From Tepidanaerobacter acetatoxydans Re1 (lineage in GTDB: Bacteria > Bacillota > Thermosediminibacteria > Thermosediminibacterales > Tepidanaerobacteraceae), in assembly GCF_000328765.2 (NCBI RefSeq), contig NC_019954.2, positions 2,028,516-2,092,515 on the forward strand: a stretch of DNA of 64,000 bases, read 5' to 3'. This document shows, piece by piece, positions 1-9,897 of the stretch; the stretch's first letter is position 1; the number at the start of each line of letters is the position of its first letter. The notes under the pieces were generated by a model that made no database searches, was not told where the DNA came from, and saw nothing but the letters and a program-made list of their open reading frames with translations. The translations under genes were made by a program, and so were the position numbers.

Positions 1-120
1 TTGCAATTGACACACCCTGTGTTAAAGGTATAGAAAACACTAATTCCCTGTTCCTGTGGCTGCCAGCTTTATCCAGCTCGAGGTTACATTCAACAATACA
101 CACAGCACATATTAATACTG
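1..120. other. Short stretch with no supported gene
   Basis: One plus-strand and one minus-strand frame stay open here, but neither has a start codon with a ribosome binding site or a recognisable translation. A gene entering from outside the window cannot be excluded. Confidence 0.4.
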
Positions 121-167
121 CAAAAAATAAAGGAAACGGCATAACTTTTGTTAATGCCATTTCCTTT
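121..167 (-). terminator. Intrinsic terminator of the TRAP/catabolic operon
   Basis: Two 14-base arms at 129-142 and 154-167 pair with one G-U wobble. On the minus strand they are followed by a run of six T (122-127). The hairpin sits about 38 bases after the stop codon of the dehydratase gene, so it is the natural end of the long minus-strand operon that starts near 10.7 kb. Confidence 0.85.
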
Positions 168-204
168 ATTATTGGCTCTTTTGGTAATGCTAGATCGCAT
201 CTGT

Positions 205-1869
205 TTAGCAGTCTCTGAGAATTGCACCCGTACTAGCTGAAGTTACAAGACTGCGATATCTCCGCAAGTACGGACTTTTCACGTCTTTTAAGGAAATCTT
301 AGTATGGCTCTTTCGTTCATTTAATGTTTCCTCATCCACCAGAAGGTTAATCTTGTTATTTGGGATATCAATTTCAATTTGATCACCGTCCTGTATTAAA
401 GCAATAGGACCACCTTCTGCAGCTTCTGGTGAAACATGCCCTATGCAAGCGCCTCTGGTTACACCAGAGAAACGGCCATCGGTAACAAGAGCCACAGAGC
501 CGCCCAAGCCCATGCCAGTCAAAACCGATGTAGGCGAAAGCATCTCCTTCATGCCGGGACCACCCTTTGGGCCTTCGTAAGCTATCACTATTACATCACC
601 GGCAATAATTTTACCGTCCAACAAAGCATTTACACAGTCTTCCTCGGAGTTGAACACTTTTGCCGGTCCTTTATGCTGCATCATCTCAGGCAGTACAGCT
701 CCCTTTTTCACAACACAACCGTCGGGAGCAATATTGCCCCAAAGCACTGCCAAACCGCCGCTTTCAGAATAGGGTGCCTCATACTTTCTAATCACATCAT
801 AATCCAAGACTTCTACCTGTGCAATATTTTCGCCAACAGTTTTTCCTGTCACAGTTAATGTATCTAATTCTACCTTACCGTGTTTAGAAAGCTCTTTCAA
901 TAATGCCTGTAATCCACCGGCCTCATTCAAATCTTCCAAGCAGTCATCACCGGCAGGACTCAATTTTACCAGATGAGGCGTGCTGGCACTAAGAATATTT
1001 ATATCTTTAAGATTAATTTTTAATCCTGCTTCGTGGGCTATGGCAGGCAAATGCAAAATGGTATTTGTGGAACATCCCAGAGCCATATCTGCTGTCACTG
1101 CATTCTTAAATGCCTTCTCAGTCATAATATTGCTTGGCCGGATATTGCGCTCTACCAATTCCATAATCTTAATACCGGTCTTTTTTGCCAAGCGAATCCG
1201 CTCAGCATGTACAGCAGGAATCGTACCATTACCCGGAAGTGCCATGCCAATAATCTCAGTCATACAGTTCATAGAATTGGCGGTAAACATGCCGGCACAG
1301 GAGCCGCACCCGGGGCAGGAGTAATTTTCAATGTCTAACAGTTCTTGGTCGTCAATCTTTCCGGAAGTATATGCACCAACTGATTCAAAGGCAGTAGTCA
1401 GCGTCATTTTCTTTCCCTTATGCCGACCAGCCATCATAGGACCTCCACTTATAAATATGGAAGGCACATTTACCCTTAGAGCACCCATCAGCATGCCAGG
1501 AACAATCTTATCACAATTGGGTATAAACACAAGACCGTCAAAGGGATGGGCATTAGCCATGATTTCAACGGAATCGGCAATATGCTCTCGACTTACCAGA
1601 GAAAACTTCATACCATCATGGTTCATAGCAATACCATCACAAACAGCAATGGTCGGGAATTCCATCGGCGTGCCGCCTGCCATGCGAATACCTGCTTTTA
1701 CTGCCTCAGCAATTGTCCGTAGATGGATATGGCCGGGTACCACCTCATTGAAAGAATTCACTACACCGATAATAGGCCGATAAATTTCTTCATCAATTAA
1801 GCCGCTGGCTTTCATCAGTGCTCTGTGGGGAACCTTATTTACTCCCTCTTTCATTAAATTACTGCGCAT
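205..1869 (-). CDS. ilvD: IlvD/Edd-family dehydratase (dihydroxy-acid or sugar-acid dehydratase)
   Basis: The family removes water from a 2,3-dihydroxy acid to give a 2-keto acid, using an iron-sulfur cluster. The chosen start (554 residues) gives the usual MRSN beginning with GGAGG a few bases upstream; the frame stays open a further 48 codons without support. Cluster ligands are visible at PNCDK (Cys119) and CPGCGSCAG (Cys185, 188, 191). The early Cys typical of the oxygen-tolerant [2Fe-2S] group is absent (NSFNEVVPG at 39-46), so this is the E. coli-like, oxygen-sensitive type. Overall it looks like true IlvD. However, no ilvB, ilvC or leu genes are near, and it is the last gene of a TRAP/transketolase operon, so a catabolic substrate is an alternative. 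Family is certain; substrate is inferred. Confidence 0.9.
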   Translation of the reverse strand: MRSNLMKEGVNKVPHRALMKASGLIDEEIYRPIIGVVNSFNEVVPGHIHLRTIAEAVKAGIRMAGGTPMEFPTIAVCDGIAMNHDGMKFSLVSREHIADSVEIMANAHPFDGLVFIPNCDKIVPGMLMGALRVNVPSIFISGGPMMAGRHKGKKMTLTTAFESVGAYTSGKIDDQELLDIENYSCPGCGSCAGMFTANSMNCMTEIIGMALPGNGTIPAVHAERIRLAKKTGIKIMELVERNIRPSNIMTEKAFKNAVTADMALGCSTNTILHLPAIAHEAGLKINLKDINILSASTPHLVKLSPAGDDCLEDLNEAGGLQALLKELSKHGKVELDTLTVTGKTVGENIAQVEVLDYDVIRKYEAPYSESGGLAVLWGNIAPDGCVVKKGAVLPEMMQHKGPAKVFNSEEDCVNALLDGKIIAGDVIVIAYEGPKGGPGMKEMLSPTSVLTGMGLGGSVALVTDGRFSGVTRGACIGHVSPEAAEGGPIALIQDGDQIEIDIPNNKINLLVDEETLNERKSHTKISLKDVKSPYLRRYRSLVTSASTGAILRDC

Positions 1870-1870
1870 T

Positions 1871-2827
1871 TCATTTCCTCCCTGTGCTTTTATACAAGCA
1901 ATTAGCAATCTTGATGAAATCCTTATCCCGCTTCTCAATGACTTTCTCGGCTTTGCCATTGCTGTAATCATAGAAGCCTCTCCCTGACTTTGTTCCATAA
2001 AACTGCTGATCAATCAGGTCTGAGAACATTTTTGGCGGTTCCTTCATATCACTTAAATCTGCAAATAAATAGCTAGCAATACTATAGAAGGTATCTAATC
2101 CGCCTAAGTCGGCAATCTCAAATGGTCCTAAGCAAGCATAGCGCATACCCAATCCATACTTCATCACCGCATCTACATCCTCAATACCGGCGATTCCGCT
2201 TTCAACGATATGCATGGCTTCCCTCAAAATGCAAAACTGTAATCGATTTAAAATAAAACCTTGGGCATCCTTTTTCACCATAACCGGTTTTTTGCCAATT
2301 TTTATAGCAACTTCAGCAATGGTTTCTGCTGCCGCCAGATCGGTCTTTTCACCGCAAATCACTTCCACCAAAGGAACAATATGCGGTGGATTTACCCAAT
2401 GCATACCGGCAAACCGCTCAGGTTTTTTTACTGCCTTTGCGATTTCAGTTATAGATAGTCCTGATGTATTTGTGGTTAGTATAGCACCAGTCGGCACTAT
2501 CTCAGAAACCTGAAACCAAAAGTCATGTTTAACCTTCATATCTTCCACTATAGCTTCAATTACAAAATCAGCATTTGAAAAACATTTGGGGTCCATGGAA
2601 AAACTGATGCGGTCAAGGAGCTCCTTGGAGTCTTCCGGTTTGATTTCACCTTCCGCAATAGCTGTTTCTTGATTTATGGCAATTAGTTTTTTTCCGTTTT
2701 CGATACTTTTTGTAACAATATCATAAAGAACAACACTATAGCCGTATTTTGCAAATATCTGGGCGATAGAGGTTCCCATAATTCCAGCTCCGCCGATTGC
2801 AATCCGGCAGACGTCTTTTGCTTGCAT
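1871..2827 (-). CDS. 3-hydroxyacyl-CoA dehydrogenase-family NAD-dependent oxidoreductase
   Basis: This 318-residue protein has an N-terminal Rossmann fold (GGAGIMG at 12-18), the NTSGLS segment near 120 and the active-site region GMHWVNPP with the catalytic His at about 143. A C-terminal 3HCDH domain contains the GRGFYDY motif. The start was placed at MQAK because GAGAGG lies 9 bases upstream; a longer open frame reaches 2920 without support. The family covers 3-hydroxybutyryl-CoA dehydrogenases but also L-gulonate 3-dehydrogenase and other 3-hydroxy-acid oxidisers. With no CoA ligase, thiolase or crotonase nearby, and with TRAP, dehydratase and transketolase neighbours, oxidation of a free hydroxy acid is more likely than fatty-acid metabolism (inference). 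It ends one base before the dehydratase start. Confidence 0.85.
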   Translation of the reverse strand: MQAKDVCRIAIGGAGIMGTSIAQIFAKYGYSVVLYDIVTKSIENGKKLIAINQETAIAEGEIKPEDSKELLDRISFSMDPKCFSNADFVIEAIVEDMKVKHDFWFQVSEIVPTGAILTTNTSGLSITEIAKAVKKPERFAGMHWVNPPHIVPLVEVICGEKTDLAAAETIAEVAIKIGKKPVMVKKDAQGFILNRLQFCILREAMHIVESGIAGIEDVDAVMKYGLGMRYACLGPFEIADLGGLDTFYSIASYLFADLSDMKEPPKMFSDLIDQQFYGTKSGRGFYDYSNGKAEKVIEKRDKDFIKIANCLYKSTGRK

Positions 2828-3001
2828 AATAAGCAACCTCTCTTTCATATGATTTACTGCAAAATATACATCTAAAGAAATGGCTTTGGACTTATAAAAA
2901 CCAAAGCCATTAATATCCAAACTTTATCCTAAATTTTTTCATAAAACTATACAACAGCAACTTAGTTTTTTAGATAACATTTAACTTATAATTCAATTTT
3001 A

Positions 3002-3742
3002 TTATTTATGCAATTCTTCTTTCCAATACTTATAGTGTTCATCGATGATTTGGCCTACTACTGCCTCATTCCTCTCTATTACGACGTTAAGCATCTGCTC
3101 ATGCATTTCTAATAATTCATTTAGTTCACCATTTCGAATAAATTGCTCGACAGCACGTGCACGCGTAGGATACGACAGCCGCTCTATTACAATACCTATT
3201 TTATTAACTAACGGATTTTTTACAGCTGCTTCCAATGCCCTATGAAACATTATATCTGCGTCTAAAATCTCATTTTTATCAGGTTGCTGCTTTTGAACCA
3301 CTTTACGCAGTTCTGTCAATGTTTCGAAAATATGTTTGATATCCTTCTCTGTTGCTTTCTCAATGGCAAGCTTTAAGATACCTACATCAAAAAGCTGTCT
3401 TAATTCAATCATAGCGGGTGAACTCCCGCCTTCGAGAATTAACCCATATATCATTGGGTTTAACATCCTATCAGAAAATCCTTCTGCCACAAATGTACCT
3501 TCCGGTCTACGGATATTGAGTACACCCATCGCTTCAAGAACTTTGATTGCTTCACGCACAGAGTTACGGCCTACATTCATAGCTTCAGAAAGTGAGTTTT
3601 CTGTTGGTATTTTCTGCCCTGGTTGTAATTCACCGCTTATAATCGCATCTGTTATTCTAGTTATAATTTGGTCCACAACGGATTCGTTGGGTACTGGATT
3701 CATAAGACTTCCAAAATTATTATTGTTTGGTTTTTGATTCAT
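3002..3742 (-). CDS. GntR-family regulator, FadR/FCD subgroup
   Basis: A winged helix-turn-helix occupies about residues 20-90 (the PGQKIP, NVGRNSVREAIKVLE and RRPEGTFVAEG blocks are typical). It is followed by an all-helical FCD ligand-binding domain with the metal-binding-type residues D and H (DADIMFHRALEAA) and a late HEQM. The start MNQK has AGGAGG 11 bases upstream; the frame extends 13 codons further without support. It lies inside the catabolic operon, so it probably controls that operon, and itself, through the palindrome at 10672-10694. FCD regulators usually bind carboxylates or sugar acids, which fits the TRAP transporter. The pairing with that operator is inference. Confidence 0.9.
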   Translation of the reverse strand: MNQKPNNNNFGSLMNPVPNESVVDQIITRITDAIISGELQPGQKIPTENSLSEAMNVGRNSVREAIKVLEAMGVLNIRRPEGTFVAEGFSDRMLNPMIYGLILEGGSSPAMIELRQLFDVGILKLAIEKATEKDIKHIFETLTELRKVVQKQQPDKNEILDADIMFHRALEAAVKNPLVNKIGIVIERLSYPTRARAVEQFIRNGELNELLEMHEQMLNVVIERNEAVVGQIIDEHYKYWKEELHK

Positions 3743-3807
3743 TTTGTTTGATACCTCCTGTGGATTAATCGAAGCAACCAACCTGCATTTGTTTTTGATA
3801 ACCGCCC

Positions 3808-4758
3808 TTATTTTATCTTTGCCATTGCTTGTTTTGCACCGTCTACTATATCTTTAACAGATAATCCATATGCATCCAGAAGCTTATCTGCATGACCGCT
3901 GCGCGGATATATATCGCGTAAACCAAGACGTACAATAGGGCAGGGATGATAACTAGACGCAACTTCACAAACTGCACTGGACATGCCGCAATAGATATTG
4001 TGATCTTCAACAGCCACAGCACAATTTGTTTTTTCTAATACCTTTATGACACCTTCACTATCCAATGGCTTGACGGTAGAAACATCTATTAATGTACCAT
4101 TTATTCCCTCATTTTTCAATTGCTCTAATGCTGCAATCGCCCGATTCATTATGAATCCGCTGGCAAATATAGCAACATCGTCACCGTATCGTTTAACCTC
4201 TCTAATTTTTCCAAATTCAAACGGAGTTTCATCAGGGAATACTTCCGGTTCCCGTCCGCTGCCAATTCTAAGATAAACAGGTCCTTTCTGCTCCATCATC
4301 GCTTTTGCCGCTTTGTATGCTTGACCTGCATCGGCAGGTGTAATAATTTTAACACCGGGGATGGCACGCATTATTCCTACATCTTCATAAAACTGATGGG
4401 TAACCCCTTCTCGCTCGCCGCCAAGCATGCCGCCGTTTAAGCCCACAAACTTTACATCAAGCTCAGGATATGCTACAAAAGTGCGAATTTGTTCACAGGC
4501 ACGCATAGTCAAAAAACCCGCATAAGTGAAAACCAGGGGCCGCATACCTGTAGCAGCTAAACCGGCAGCTACCAAAACAGAATTCTGTTCAGCTATACCA
4601 ACCTCAATTAATCTGTCCGGAAATTTATTCGCAAACGGAACAGCACGAGCCGCTAAGACGGAATCCGCTGACACGATAACAATGCGCTCATCATACTGAG
4701 CTAATTCTATAATAGCATGCATAACTGCTTCACGTGTACTCTTTATACTGATACTCAT
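3808..4758 (-). CDS. Transketolase, C-terminal subunit
   Basis: This 316-residue protein matches the pyrimidine-binding and C-terminal domains of transketolase. The activating Glu is at about 57 in VGIAEQNS, the substrate loop carries GGEREGVTHQ, and the transketolase_C fold fills the last 120 residues. It must pair with the thiamine-diphosphate-binding half encoded just upstream (two bases apart) to form one active enzyme. It transfers a two-carbon ketol unit between sugar phosphates, or a related substrate in specialised pairs. Split transketolases embedded in catabolic operons are often pathway-specific; the apulose-4-phosphate transketolase AptAB is a known example. The true substrate here is unknown. 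Confidence 0.9.
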   Translation of the reverse strand: MSISIKSTREAVMHAIIELAQYDERIVIVSADSVLAARAVPFANKFPDRLIEVGIAEQNSVLVAAGLAATGMRPLVFTYAGFLTMRACEQIRTFVAYPELDVKFVGLNGGMLGGEREGVTHQFYEDVGIMRAIPGVKIITPADAGQAYKAAKAMMEQKGPVYLRIGSGREPEVFPDETPFEFGKIREVKRYGDDVAIFASGFIMNRAIAALEQLKNEGINGTLIDVSTVKPLDSEGVIKVLEKTNCAVAVEDHNIYCGMSSAVCEVASSYHPCPIVRLGLRDIYPRSGHADKLLDAYGLSVKDIVDGAKQAMAKIK

Positions 4759-4760
4759 TA

Positions 4761-5579
4761 TTACATGCCACCTTTCAAAGCTTCTCTGGCAATTTCGACC
4801 TCTTCTGCGGTCGGTGTCTTTTTATGCCATGCATTATTGTTTTCCATATAAGGAATATTCTTGCCTTTAACAGTTTTACATTCTATATATGAAGGCTGAT
4901 CTTTAACTGCTTTAGCATTTGCTATTGCTTCTTTTATGGAATCAATATCATGTCCATCAATAGTCTGCACATGCCAATGGAAAGCTCTCCACTTATCTGC
5001 TGTGGGATAAAGTGAGCTGAGCTCTGTAACCTTCCCTCCTGACTGATTGTTGTTGCAATCACCAAAAACAATCAGATTGCCAACTTCATGCTTGGCAGCG
5101 GCCATTGCTGCTTCCCAGATAACTCCTTCCTGCTGTTCACCATCTCCAACTATAACATAAATGTAATTGTTTATATCTTGCATTCTGCATCCAAGTGCCA
5201 TGCCCAGTCCGATACCGACACCGTTGCCGAGAGAACCGGATGTCATATCTACACCGGGAGTTTTATGCATATCCGGATGTCCTTGAAGAGAGCCTTCAAA
5301 CATACGCAACTTTTTCAGCTCCTCCATCTCAAAATAACCTTTGCGAGCAAGAGCAGCATACATAATGGGGCAGGCATGTCCTTTTGAAAGTATAAATCTA
5401 TCACGTTCTGTCCATTGAGGATTTTTAGGGTTAATGTTCATTTCATCAAAATACAGTACAGCCATAATTTCAGCTATAGACATACAAGGCCCCGGGTGCC
5501 CATCTTTAACTGCATATACTGTTTCTACTACATCCATGCGAAGCCTGTTTGCTATACGCTGCAGCTCCGTATTCGTCAT
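4761..5579 (-). CDS. Transketolase, N-terminal subunit
   Basis: This 272-residue thiamine-diphosphate-binding half has the GHPGPC loop (27-32), SKGHA (65-69), HPDMHKTPGVDMTSGSLG, and the GDGEQQEG motif (145-152) with the downstream Asn residues near 176-178 that bind Mg-ThDP. The start MTNT has GAGGAGG at a good distance. The upstream extension in the same frame is hydrophobic, overlaps the preceding gene and is not believed. It lies 16 bases after the isomerase-like gene and 2 bases before the C-terminal half, so the two subunits are made together. Confidence 0.92.
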   Translation of the reverse strand: MTNTELQRIANRLRMDVVETVYAVKDGHPGPCMSIAEIMAVLYFDEMNINPKNPQWTERDRFILSKGHACPIMYAALARKGYFEMEELKKLRMFEGSLQGHPDMHKTPGVDMTSGSLGNGVGIGLGMALGCRMQDINNYIYVIVGDGEQQEGVIWEAAMAAAKHEVGNLIVFGDCNNNQSGGKVTELSSLYPTADKWRAFHWHVQTIDGHDIDSIKEAIANAKAVKDQPSYIECKTVKGKNIPYMENNNAWHKKTPTAEEVEIAREALKGGM

Positions 5580-5595
5580 AATTGCTTCCTCCTCA

Positions 5596-6468
5596 TCAAT
5601 GTTTATGTAAAAACTCCAAACTATTCCAAACATCATTAAAATACTTATATGAATCATCAACCCTGCAAAGGACTTCAAGCCCGATGCGTAGAGTCTCTTC
5701 ATTTTTATACAAAACTTTCAGGCCTTCAAATAAAGATGCTAATGCAGGCACTGTCCATTCGGTGTCTTGATATTCATATCCCAAATGTTTATCTCCATAC
5801 AATGGGCTTTGTTCATCTTTAATGTAGCAATTTGCAAAATGTATATGATTACAATAAGGTTTGACCGCTGTCAGTGCTTCTAAGAAATCTTCACCTTCCT
5901 CAACGGTATGTGCAGTGTCCATAGTAAGCTCTAAAGGAATACCTTCTGCATGCATTCGCTGAAGAAATTTTAATGCACGTTTATACGGTCCGACCAACTG
6001 GCAGGCATCCATTTTACTGTCACAGGGTTCCATTAAAAGACGCAGCTTGTAGTTTTTTTTCTTTGCATAGTCAAACAACTCTTCTACGGACTTGGCTAAT
6101 GCATCAAGACCCTTATCTACACTGTTTCCAATATGCCCTGAATTCATCATTACCTCTGTTATGCCATTAGCCTGAGCCTCATCAATACAATTCTTAAACA
6201 GCTTTACCGCCGCAATTCTTCCATCCTCATTTTCATCGCAAAGGTGCAGCTTTTTCTCCTTGGAAGGTATGACTGCTATATATACACCGTTTAATCCTGC
6301 ATCACTGAGTATATTCCCAACCTTATCACGGTCATCGCCGTCATGGTAAAATTCAATACAGTCCATTCCTTTTTCAGAAAGGAAATGCGCCATGCGGGAA
6401 AACTCATCAATACTGTTGCGTGATTTGGGGAAAAACAAGGTTGTGCAAACACTATTTATTAATTCCAT
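5596..6468 (-). CDS. Sugar phosphate isomerase/epimerase-like TIM barrel
   Basis: This 290-residue protein belongs to the xylose-isomerase-like/AP-endonuclease-2 superfamily. Likely metal ligands are the acidic residue in LLMEPCD, the DTAH motif (ELTMDTAH), the HIHFAN motif and the late Glu in GLEVL. The family includes sugar and sugar-phosphate isomerases, 3-epimerases, 2-keto-myo-inositol dehydratase and 3-oxo-isoapionate decarboxylase, so the reaction cannot be read from sequence. It lies between the TRAP transporter and the split transketolase and probably prepares the transketolase substrate (inference). Confidence 0.8.
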   Translation of the reverse strand: MELINSVCTTLFFPKSRNSIDEFSRMAHFLSEKGMDCIEFYHDGDDRDKVGNILSDAGLNGVYIAVIPSKEKKLHLCDENEDGRIAAVKLFKNCIDEAQANGITEVMMNSGHIGNSVDKGLDALAKSVEELFDYAKKKNYKLRLLMEPCDSKMDACQLVGPYKRALKFLQRMHAEGIPLELTMDTAHTVEEGEDFLEALTAVKPYCNHIHFANCYIKDEQSPLYGDKHLGYEYQDTEWTVPALASLFEGLKVLYKNEETLRIGLEVLCRVDDSYKYFNDVWNSLEFLHKH

Positions 6469-6482
6469 TTTTTACCTCCTTG

Positions 6483-7757
6483 CTAAATTAAACTTGCAGG
6501 CCATAAAATTAAACCCGGGAAAATTATTAATATAATTATAACGATTAGGGTAGCCAGTATAAATGGCAGCAATGCCTTCGTAGCAGAGCCCATATCAAGT
6601 TTTGCTAAATCACACGCTACGTACAGACACATACCTACGGGAGGAGTAACAAGGCCAACTCCGCAGCAAATAACTACCAATACACAAAACAGCGTAGCAT
6701 CAATACCTACGGCCTGAATTACCGGATACAAAACCGGTATAAGCAGCGTAATCGTCGCATTAACCTCCATAAATGTTGTTACCAGCAATATTATTAACAG
6801 AGTAATCAGAAGTATAACTGTTGGGTTTGTTGAAATTGAAAGCAGCAAATCTTTGACGAATATATGAAATCCAGCTGTAGTCAAAAGCTTTGTAAATAAG
6901 GCAGCCGTGCCGATTATAATAAATATTTTGCCGCTAGTCTTAGCAGTATCCATCATAGCCGCTTTGATATCATCCCACTTTAATTCTTTGTACACTATAC
7001 CTCCAATAATTAAACCATAAATAACTGCAATAACGCCTGCCTCTGTGGGGGAAACTATACCGCTCATAATCGATCCGATAATAATGAATGGCATTAAAAG
7101 TGCCCAAAAGGATTCTTTAAAGGTCTTAACTATGTTCTTAAATTGAATATGACCTTCTTCTTTCGGAACACCCTCCTTCTTTGCTATGAAATAAGATACT
7201 ATCATCTGGCTAATACCCATCAGAATCCCGGGAATGATACCACCCAGGAAAAGCTTGCCTGTAGAAATTCCTAGAATACCTGATATAACAACCATTGGAA
7301 TACTTGGCGGTATGACTATGCCTATAGTTGAGGATATGGCTGTAACTGCAACGGTAAATTCTTTGCTGTATTTTTTTTCCATCATTTCAGGCATTAAAAG
7401 TCCGCTTACACCTGCTGTGTCAGCAACTGCCGCCCCGGAAATGCCGCCAAATATCATACTTACCAAAACGTTAACATGAGCTAAGCCGCCAATCACATGA
7501 CCTACTATAGAATAACAAAAGTTTATGATACGTTTAGCTATTCCGCCTTTACCCATAACAAGACCGGCAAATGTAAATAGAGGAACTGCCAAAAGAGCAA
7601 AGGAATTCATACCCTCAAATACACGCTGACCTACGGTAACCATGTTGCTTCCGCCTACGAAGATTATACCGAAAATTGATGAGAGCCCTAAAGCAACAGC
7701 GATTGGTGCTCCTAATGCCAAAATCACAAAAAAACTGATCAGTAGAAATTTAATCAA
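6483..7757 (-). CDS. dctM: TRAP transporter large permease (DctM)
   Basis: This 424-residue, almost wholly hydrophobic protein has about 12 membrane segments and conserved DctM features: GMNSFALLAVPLFTFAG near the start, GGISGAAVADTAGV near 110, and the IGIVIPPSIPMV re-entrant region. It is the ion-coupled translocation subunit of a tripartite periplasmic-type transporter and works with the small permease and the receptor encoded next to it. TRAP systems use a sodium or proton gradient and carry mainly carboxylates, including sugar acids. Its gene starts 3 bases after the end of dctQ. Confidence 0.95.
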   Translation of the reverse strand: MIKFLLISFFVILALGAPIAVALGLSSIFGIIFVGGSNMVTVGQRVFEGMNSFALLAVPLFTFAGLVMGKGGIAKRIINFCYSIVGHVIGGLAHVNVLVSMIFGGISGAAVADTAGVSGLLMPEMMEKKYSKEFTVAVTAISSTIGIVIPPSIPMVVISGILGISTGKLFLGGIIPGILMGISQMIVSYFIAKKEGVPKEEGHIQFKNIVKTFKESFWALLMPFIIIGSIMSGIVSPTEAGVIAVIYGLIIGGIVYKELKWDDIKAAMMDTAKTSGKIFIIIGTAALFTKLLTTAGFHIFVKDLLLSISTNPTVILLITLLIILLVTTFMEVNATITLLIPVLYPVIQAVGIDATLFCVLVVICCGVGLVTPPVGMCLYVACDLAKLDMGSATKALLPFILATLIVIIILIIFPGLILWPASLI

Positions 7758-7760
7758 TTA

Positions 7761-8249
7761 CTATGCCCCTCCTTTGTCTTTGCTTGTGAGCTCTGCAATC
7801 AAACTTATAATCGTGGAAATTGCACTTAAAACTGAAGTTATTGGCAAAAGCCAATAAACATAAGCCATCTTTAATGTGGGCATAGTCGCAATCTGCTGTC
7901 TGGATTTACTTGCAAGTAAGAATGTTCCGTAAGCCAAAAAAATATAAAAAATAACAGTCAACAACTCAACGACAATCTTATTAGCAGTTTTAAGCCAACC
8001 TGTTTGCATTTCCTCAATAATTGTTATTCGTAGATGGTCTGAAGTTGCGCACAGGCTTATACCTACTATAAACATTGCCCATATGTTAAGATACTGTGAG
8101 CTTTCCATGTACCACTGCACTCCACCACCAACAATAGCAAAACGCATTATAACATTATATACAAGGATTATCATCATGATACCAAGCAGAATACTGGATA
8201 TGGCTGTTGCTATCCAATCTATCCTCTGCTGCAGCTTTTGCATAAGCAT
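7761..8249 (-). CDS. dctQ: TRAP transporter small permease (DctQ)
   Basis: This 162-residue protein has four predicted membrane helices and the usual DctQ pattern: a first long helix, the W-x-E/MESSQYLNIWAMF stretch after the second, then DHLRITI. It forms the membrane complex with DctM. It is separated from dctP by about 90 bases that hold a perfect palindromic hairpin, as expected where the receptor gene is expressed more than the permeases. Start GGATGCTTATGC: the chosen ATG has a GGAGG-like site just upstream. Confidence 0.9.
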   Translation of the reverse strand: MLMQKLQQRIDWIATAISSILLGIMMIILVYNVIMRFAIVGGGVQWYMESSQYLNIWAMFIVGISLCATSDHLRITIIEEMQTGWLKTANKIVVELLTVIFYIFLAYGTFLLASKSRQQIATMPTLKMAYVYWLLPITSVLSAISTIISLIAELTSKDKGGA

Positions 8250-8275
8250 CCTCCGTTTCTTTTGTCTGTTACATT

Positions 8276-8303
8276 AGACGAAGTGCATTAATGCACTTCG
8301 TCT
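8276..8303 (-). terminator. Perfect 28-base palindromic hairpin between dctP and dctQ
   Basis: The 28 bases are a perfect inverted repeat (14-base arms, no spacer), lying 35 bases after the dctP stop on the minus strand. No strong T run follows, so it looks like a partial terminator or a 3' mRNA stabiliser rather than a full stop. Such an element would raise the receptor protein relative to the membrane subunits. Confidence 0.6.
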
Positions 8304-8337
8304 TGTATCGGCAGTTCGTTAAAGCTTTGTACTATTC

Positions 8338-9396
8338 TTAGTTGTTGGCTTGCCATTTGGCTAGTTTGTCAAGCAGTTCCTTTCCATAGGAGTCGCTAAA
8401 ATCAGCTATTACTCCCTTGGTTGCTTCAATAAAAGGATCCAATTCCGGTTCGATGATAGTCATCCCACCTTCTGTTTCAAGCTTTGTTATAAATTCCTCG
8501 GTCATTTTCTTGTTAAGGTCCCTATTGAACACCTCTGCTTCTTTAGCAGCAGCGGTAACAATTTCCTGCTGTGCAGGGCTCATTTTATTCCAAGTGCTCT
8601 CAGCTATAGTAAAACACATTCCGGAATATATGTGATTTGTTATTGACAGATATGACTGAACCTCATGAAGTTTGTTGTTATATATAACGGGTATTGGGTT
8701 CTCCTGCCCATCAAATGTGCCCTGTTTTAGAGCCATGTATACTTCAGAAAATCCAAGAGGCTGCGGATTTGCTCCTAATGCTCGCATGGTAGCCATTATA
8801 ACAGGGTTCTCAGGAGTGCGTATAAGTAGGCCTTTCATATCTTTGGGAGACTCTACCTTGACTTTAGAGGTTGTTACGCAGCGGAAACCATTACAAAAGT
8901 GTGAAAGAACTCGCATATTGTCGTCAATTATAGATTCTTCAACCTCTGCAACTATATCGCTGTCCATAAATGCCCATGCATCTTCAAAGTCTTTAAAAAG
9001 GAAGGGAAGTGCAGAGATACCCATTTTGGGTTCATATGTAGCAAAATTACTGGCATCTGAGATTACTATATCAACGGTACCAGAATCAATAGCTAAAGCC
9101 TCTATCAGAGCAGCATCGCTTCCTAATTGGCCTGCAGGATAAATCTCAACAGCAATTGTCCCTTTAGCTTGCTCTTCAACAATTTCCTTGAACTTCTCGG
9201 ACGCGTAACCTCTAGGATCTTCCTCGCTAGTAGAGTAACCTATTTTGAGAGTGATTTCAGGACCTATAGCTTCATCAATCTCAGAAGCACCGGATTGCTG
9301 CCCATTGGGAGTGCCTTCTTCGGGAGTCTGCTTTGTACATGCGCAGGTAGTAAATATCAGTGTTGCGCAGATCATTAAAGCAAAAACCTTCTTCAT
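8338..9396 (-). CDS. dctP: TRAP transporter solute receptor (DctP family)
   Basis: This 352-residue secreted binding protein starts at MKKVFALM, preceded by AGGAGG. The signal peptide ends in a cysteine region (TTCACTKQ) compatible with lipoprotein anchoring. The DctP fold is clear: AALIEALAIDSGTVD, FRCVTTSKVKVESPKDMKG, and the conserved carboxylate-binding Arg in IRTPENPV followed by GFSEVYMALKQGTFDGQENP. It should capture an organic acid outside the membrane and hand it to DctQM. The frame opens 25 codons earlier without a ribosome binding site. Confidence 0.93.
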   Translation of the reverse strand: MKKVFALMICATLIFTTCACTKQTPEEGTPNGQQSGASEIDEAIGPEITLKIGYSTSEEDPRGYASEKFKEIVEEQAKGTIAVEIYPAGQLGSDAALIEALAIDSGTVDIVISDASNFATYEPKMGISALPFLFKDFEDAWAFMDSDIVAEVEESIIDDNMRVLSHFCNGFRCVTTSKVKVESPKDMKGLLIRTPENPVIMATMRALGANPQPLGFSEVYMALKQGTFDGQENPIPVIYNNKLHEVQSYLSITNHIYSGMCFTIAESTWNKMSPAQQEIVTAAAKEAEVFNRDLNKKMTEEFITKLETEGGMTIIEPELDPFIEATKGVIADFSDSYGKELLDKLAKWQANN

Positions 9397-9498
9397 GATT
9401 TTTTCCTCCTGTCTTTTAATTTGTTTTTGGCAATTTTTTGCTTTCATTATCACTTTCGCATATGAAAACAAATTTTAATTATATATTGTCAATGCCTA

Positions 9499-9867
9499 TC
9501 ACTCAGGCCGATCAATAGAACCGACCGGCAGACAGAAGACAATATCTAAAAATCCACCATCTTCAAACTCGAATACGTGCCACTCGCCTTCCGGCACAAA
9601 AATGATCATGCCGGGCTTAATAAGCTCACGTTCTCCAAGAGCATCAGCAGGACTTCCCCAACGAATATAAGCATTTGCGCAATCTATTACATACATACCT
9701 TCTTCCGGATGAGCATGGGGGTTCATAGGCCCCAGGTTTTTGTCAAACCTGGCAATACCCATTGTCATTTGATCGCTTTTAATAACACCGCCATCTTCAA
9801 TCATGCCATAAATTGTACGAGCCTTGCAGTGCTTAATTACGGCTTGCTCTTTTTCTATCATCCTCAT
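9499..9867 (-). CDS. Cupin-domain protein
   Basis: A single small cupin barrel of 122 residues. The first metal motif is NPHAHPEEGMYV (two His and a Glu), and the second contains GEWHVFEF. It could be a metal-dependent isomerase, lyase or dioxygenase, or a ligand sensor. Cupins often accompany sugar-acid catabolic operons. It sits 30 bases after the racemase-like gene and about 100 bases before dctP. A GGGAG site precedes the start; a second ATG two codons in is also possible. Confidence 0.8.
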   Translation of the reverse strand: MRMIEKEQAVIKHCKARTIYGMIEDGGVIKSDQMTMGIARFDKNLGPMNPHAHPEEGMYVIDCANAYIRWGSPADALGERELIKPGMIIFVPEGEWHVFEFEDGGFLDIVFCLPVGSIDRPE

Positions 9868-9897
9868 GATATCTCTCCCTATAAATGCTTTGATATT

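Noticed and set aside
1-120. Protein-coding fragment at the left edge
   Set aside because: Two frames are open but have no start signal and translate to nothing recognisable.
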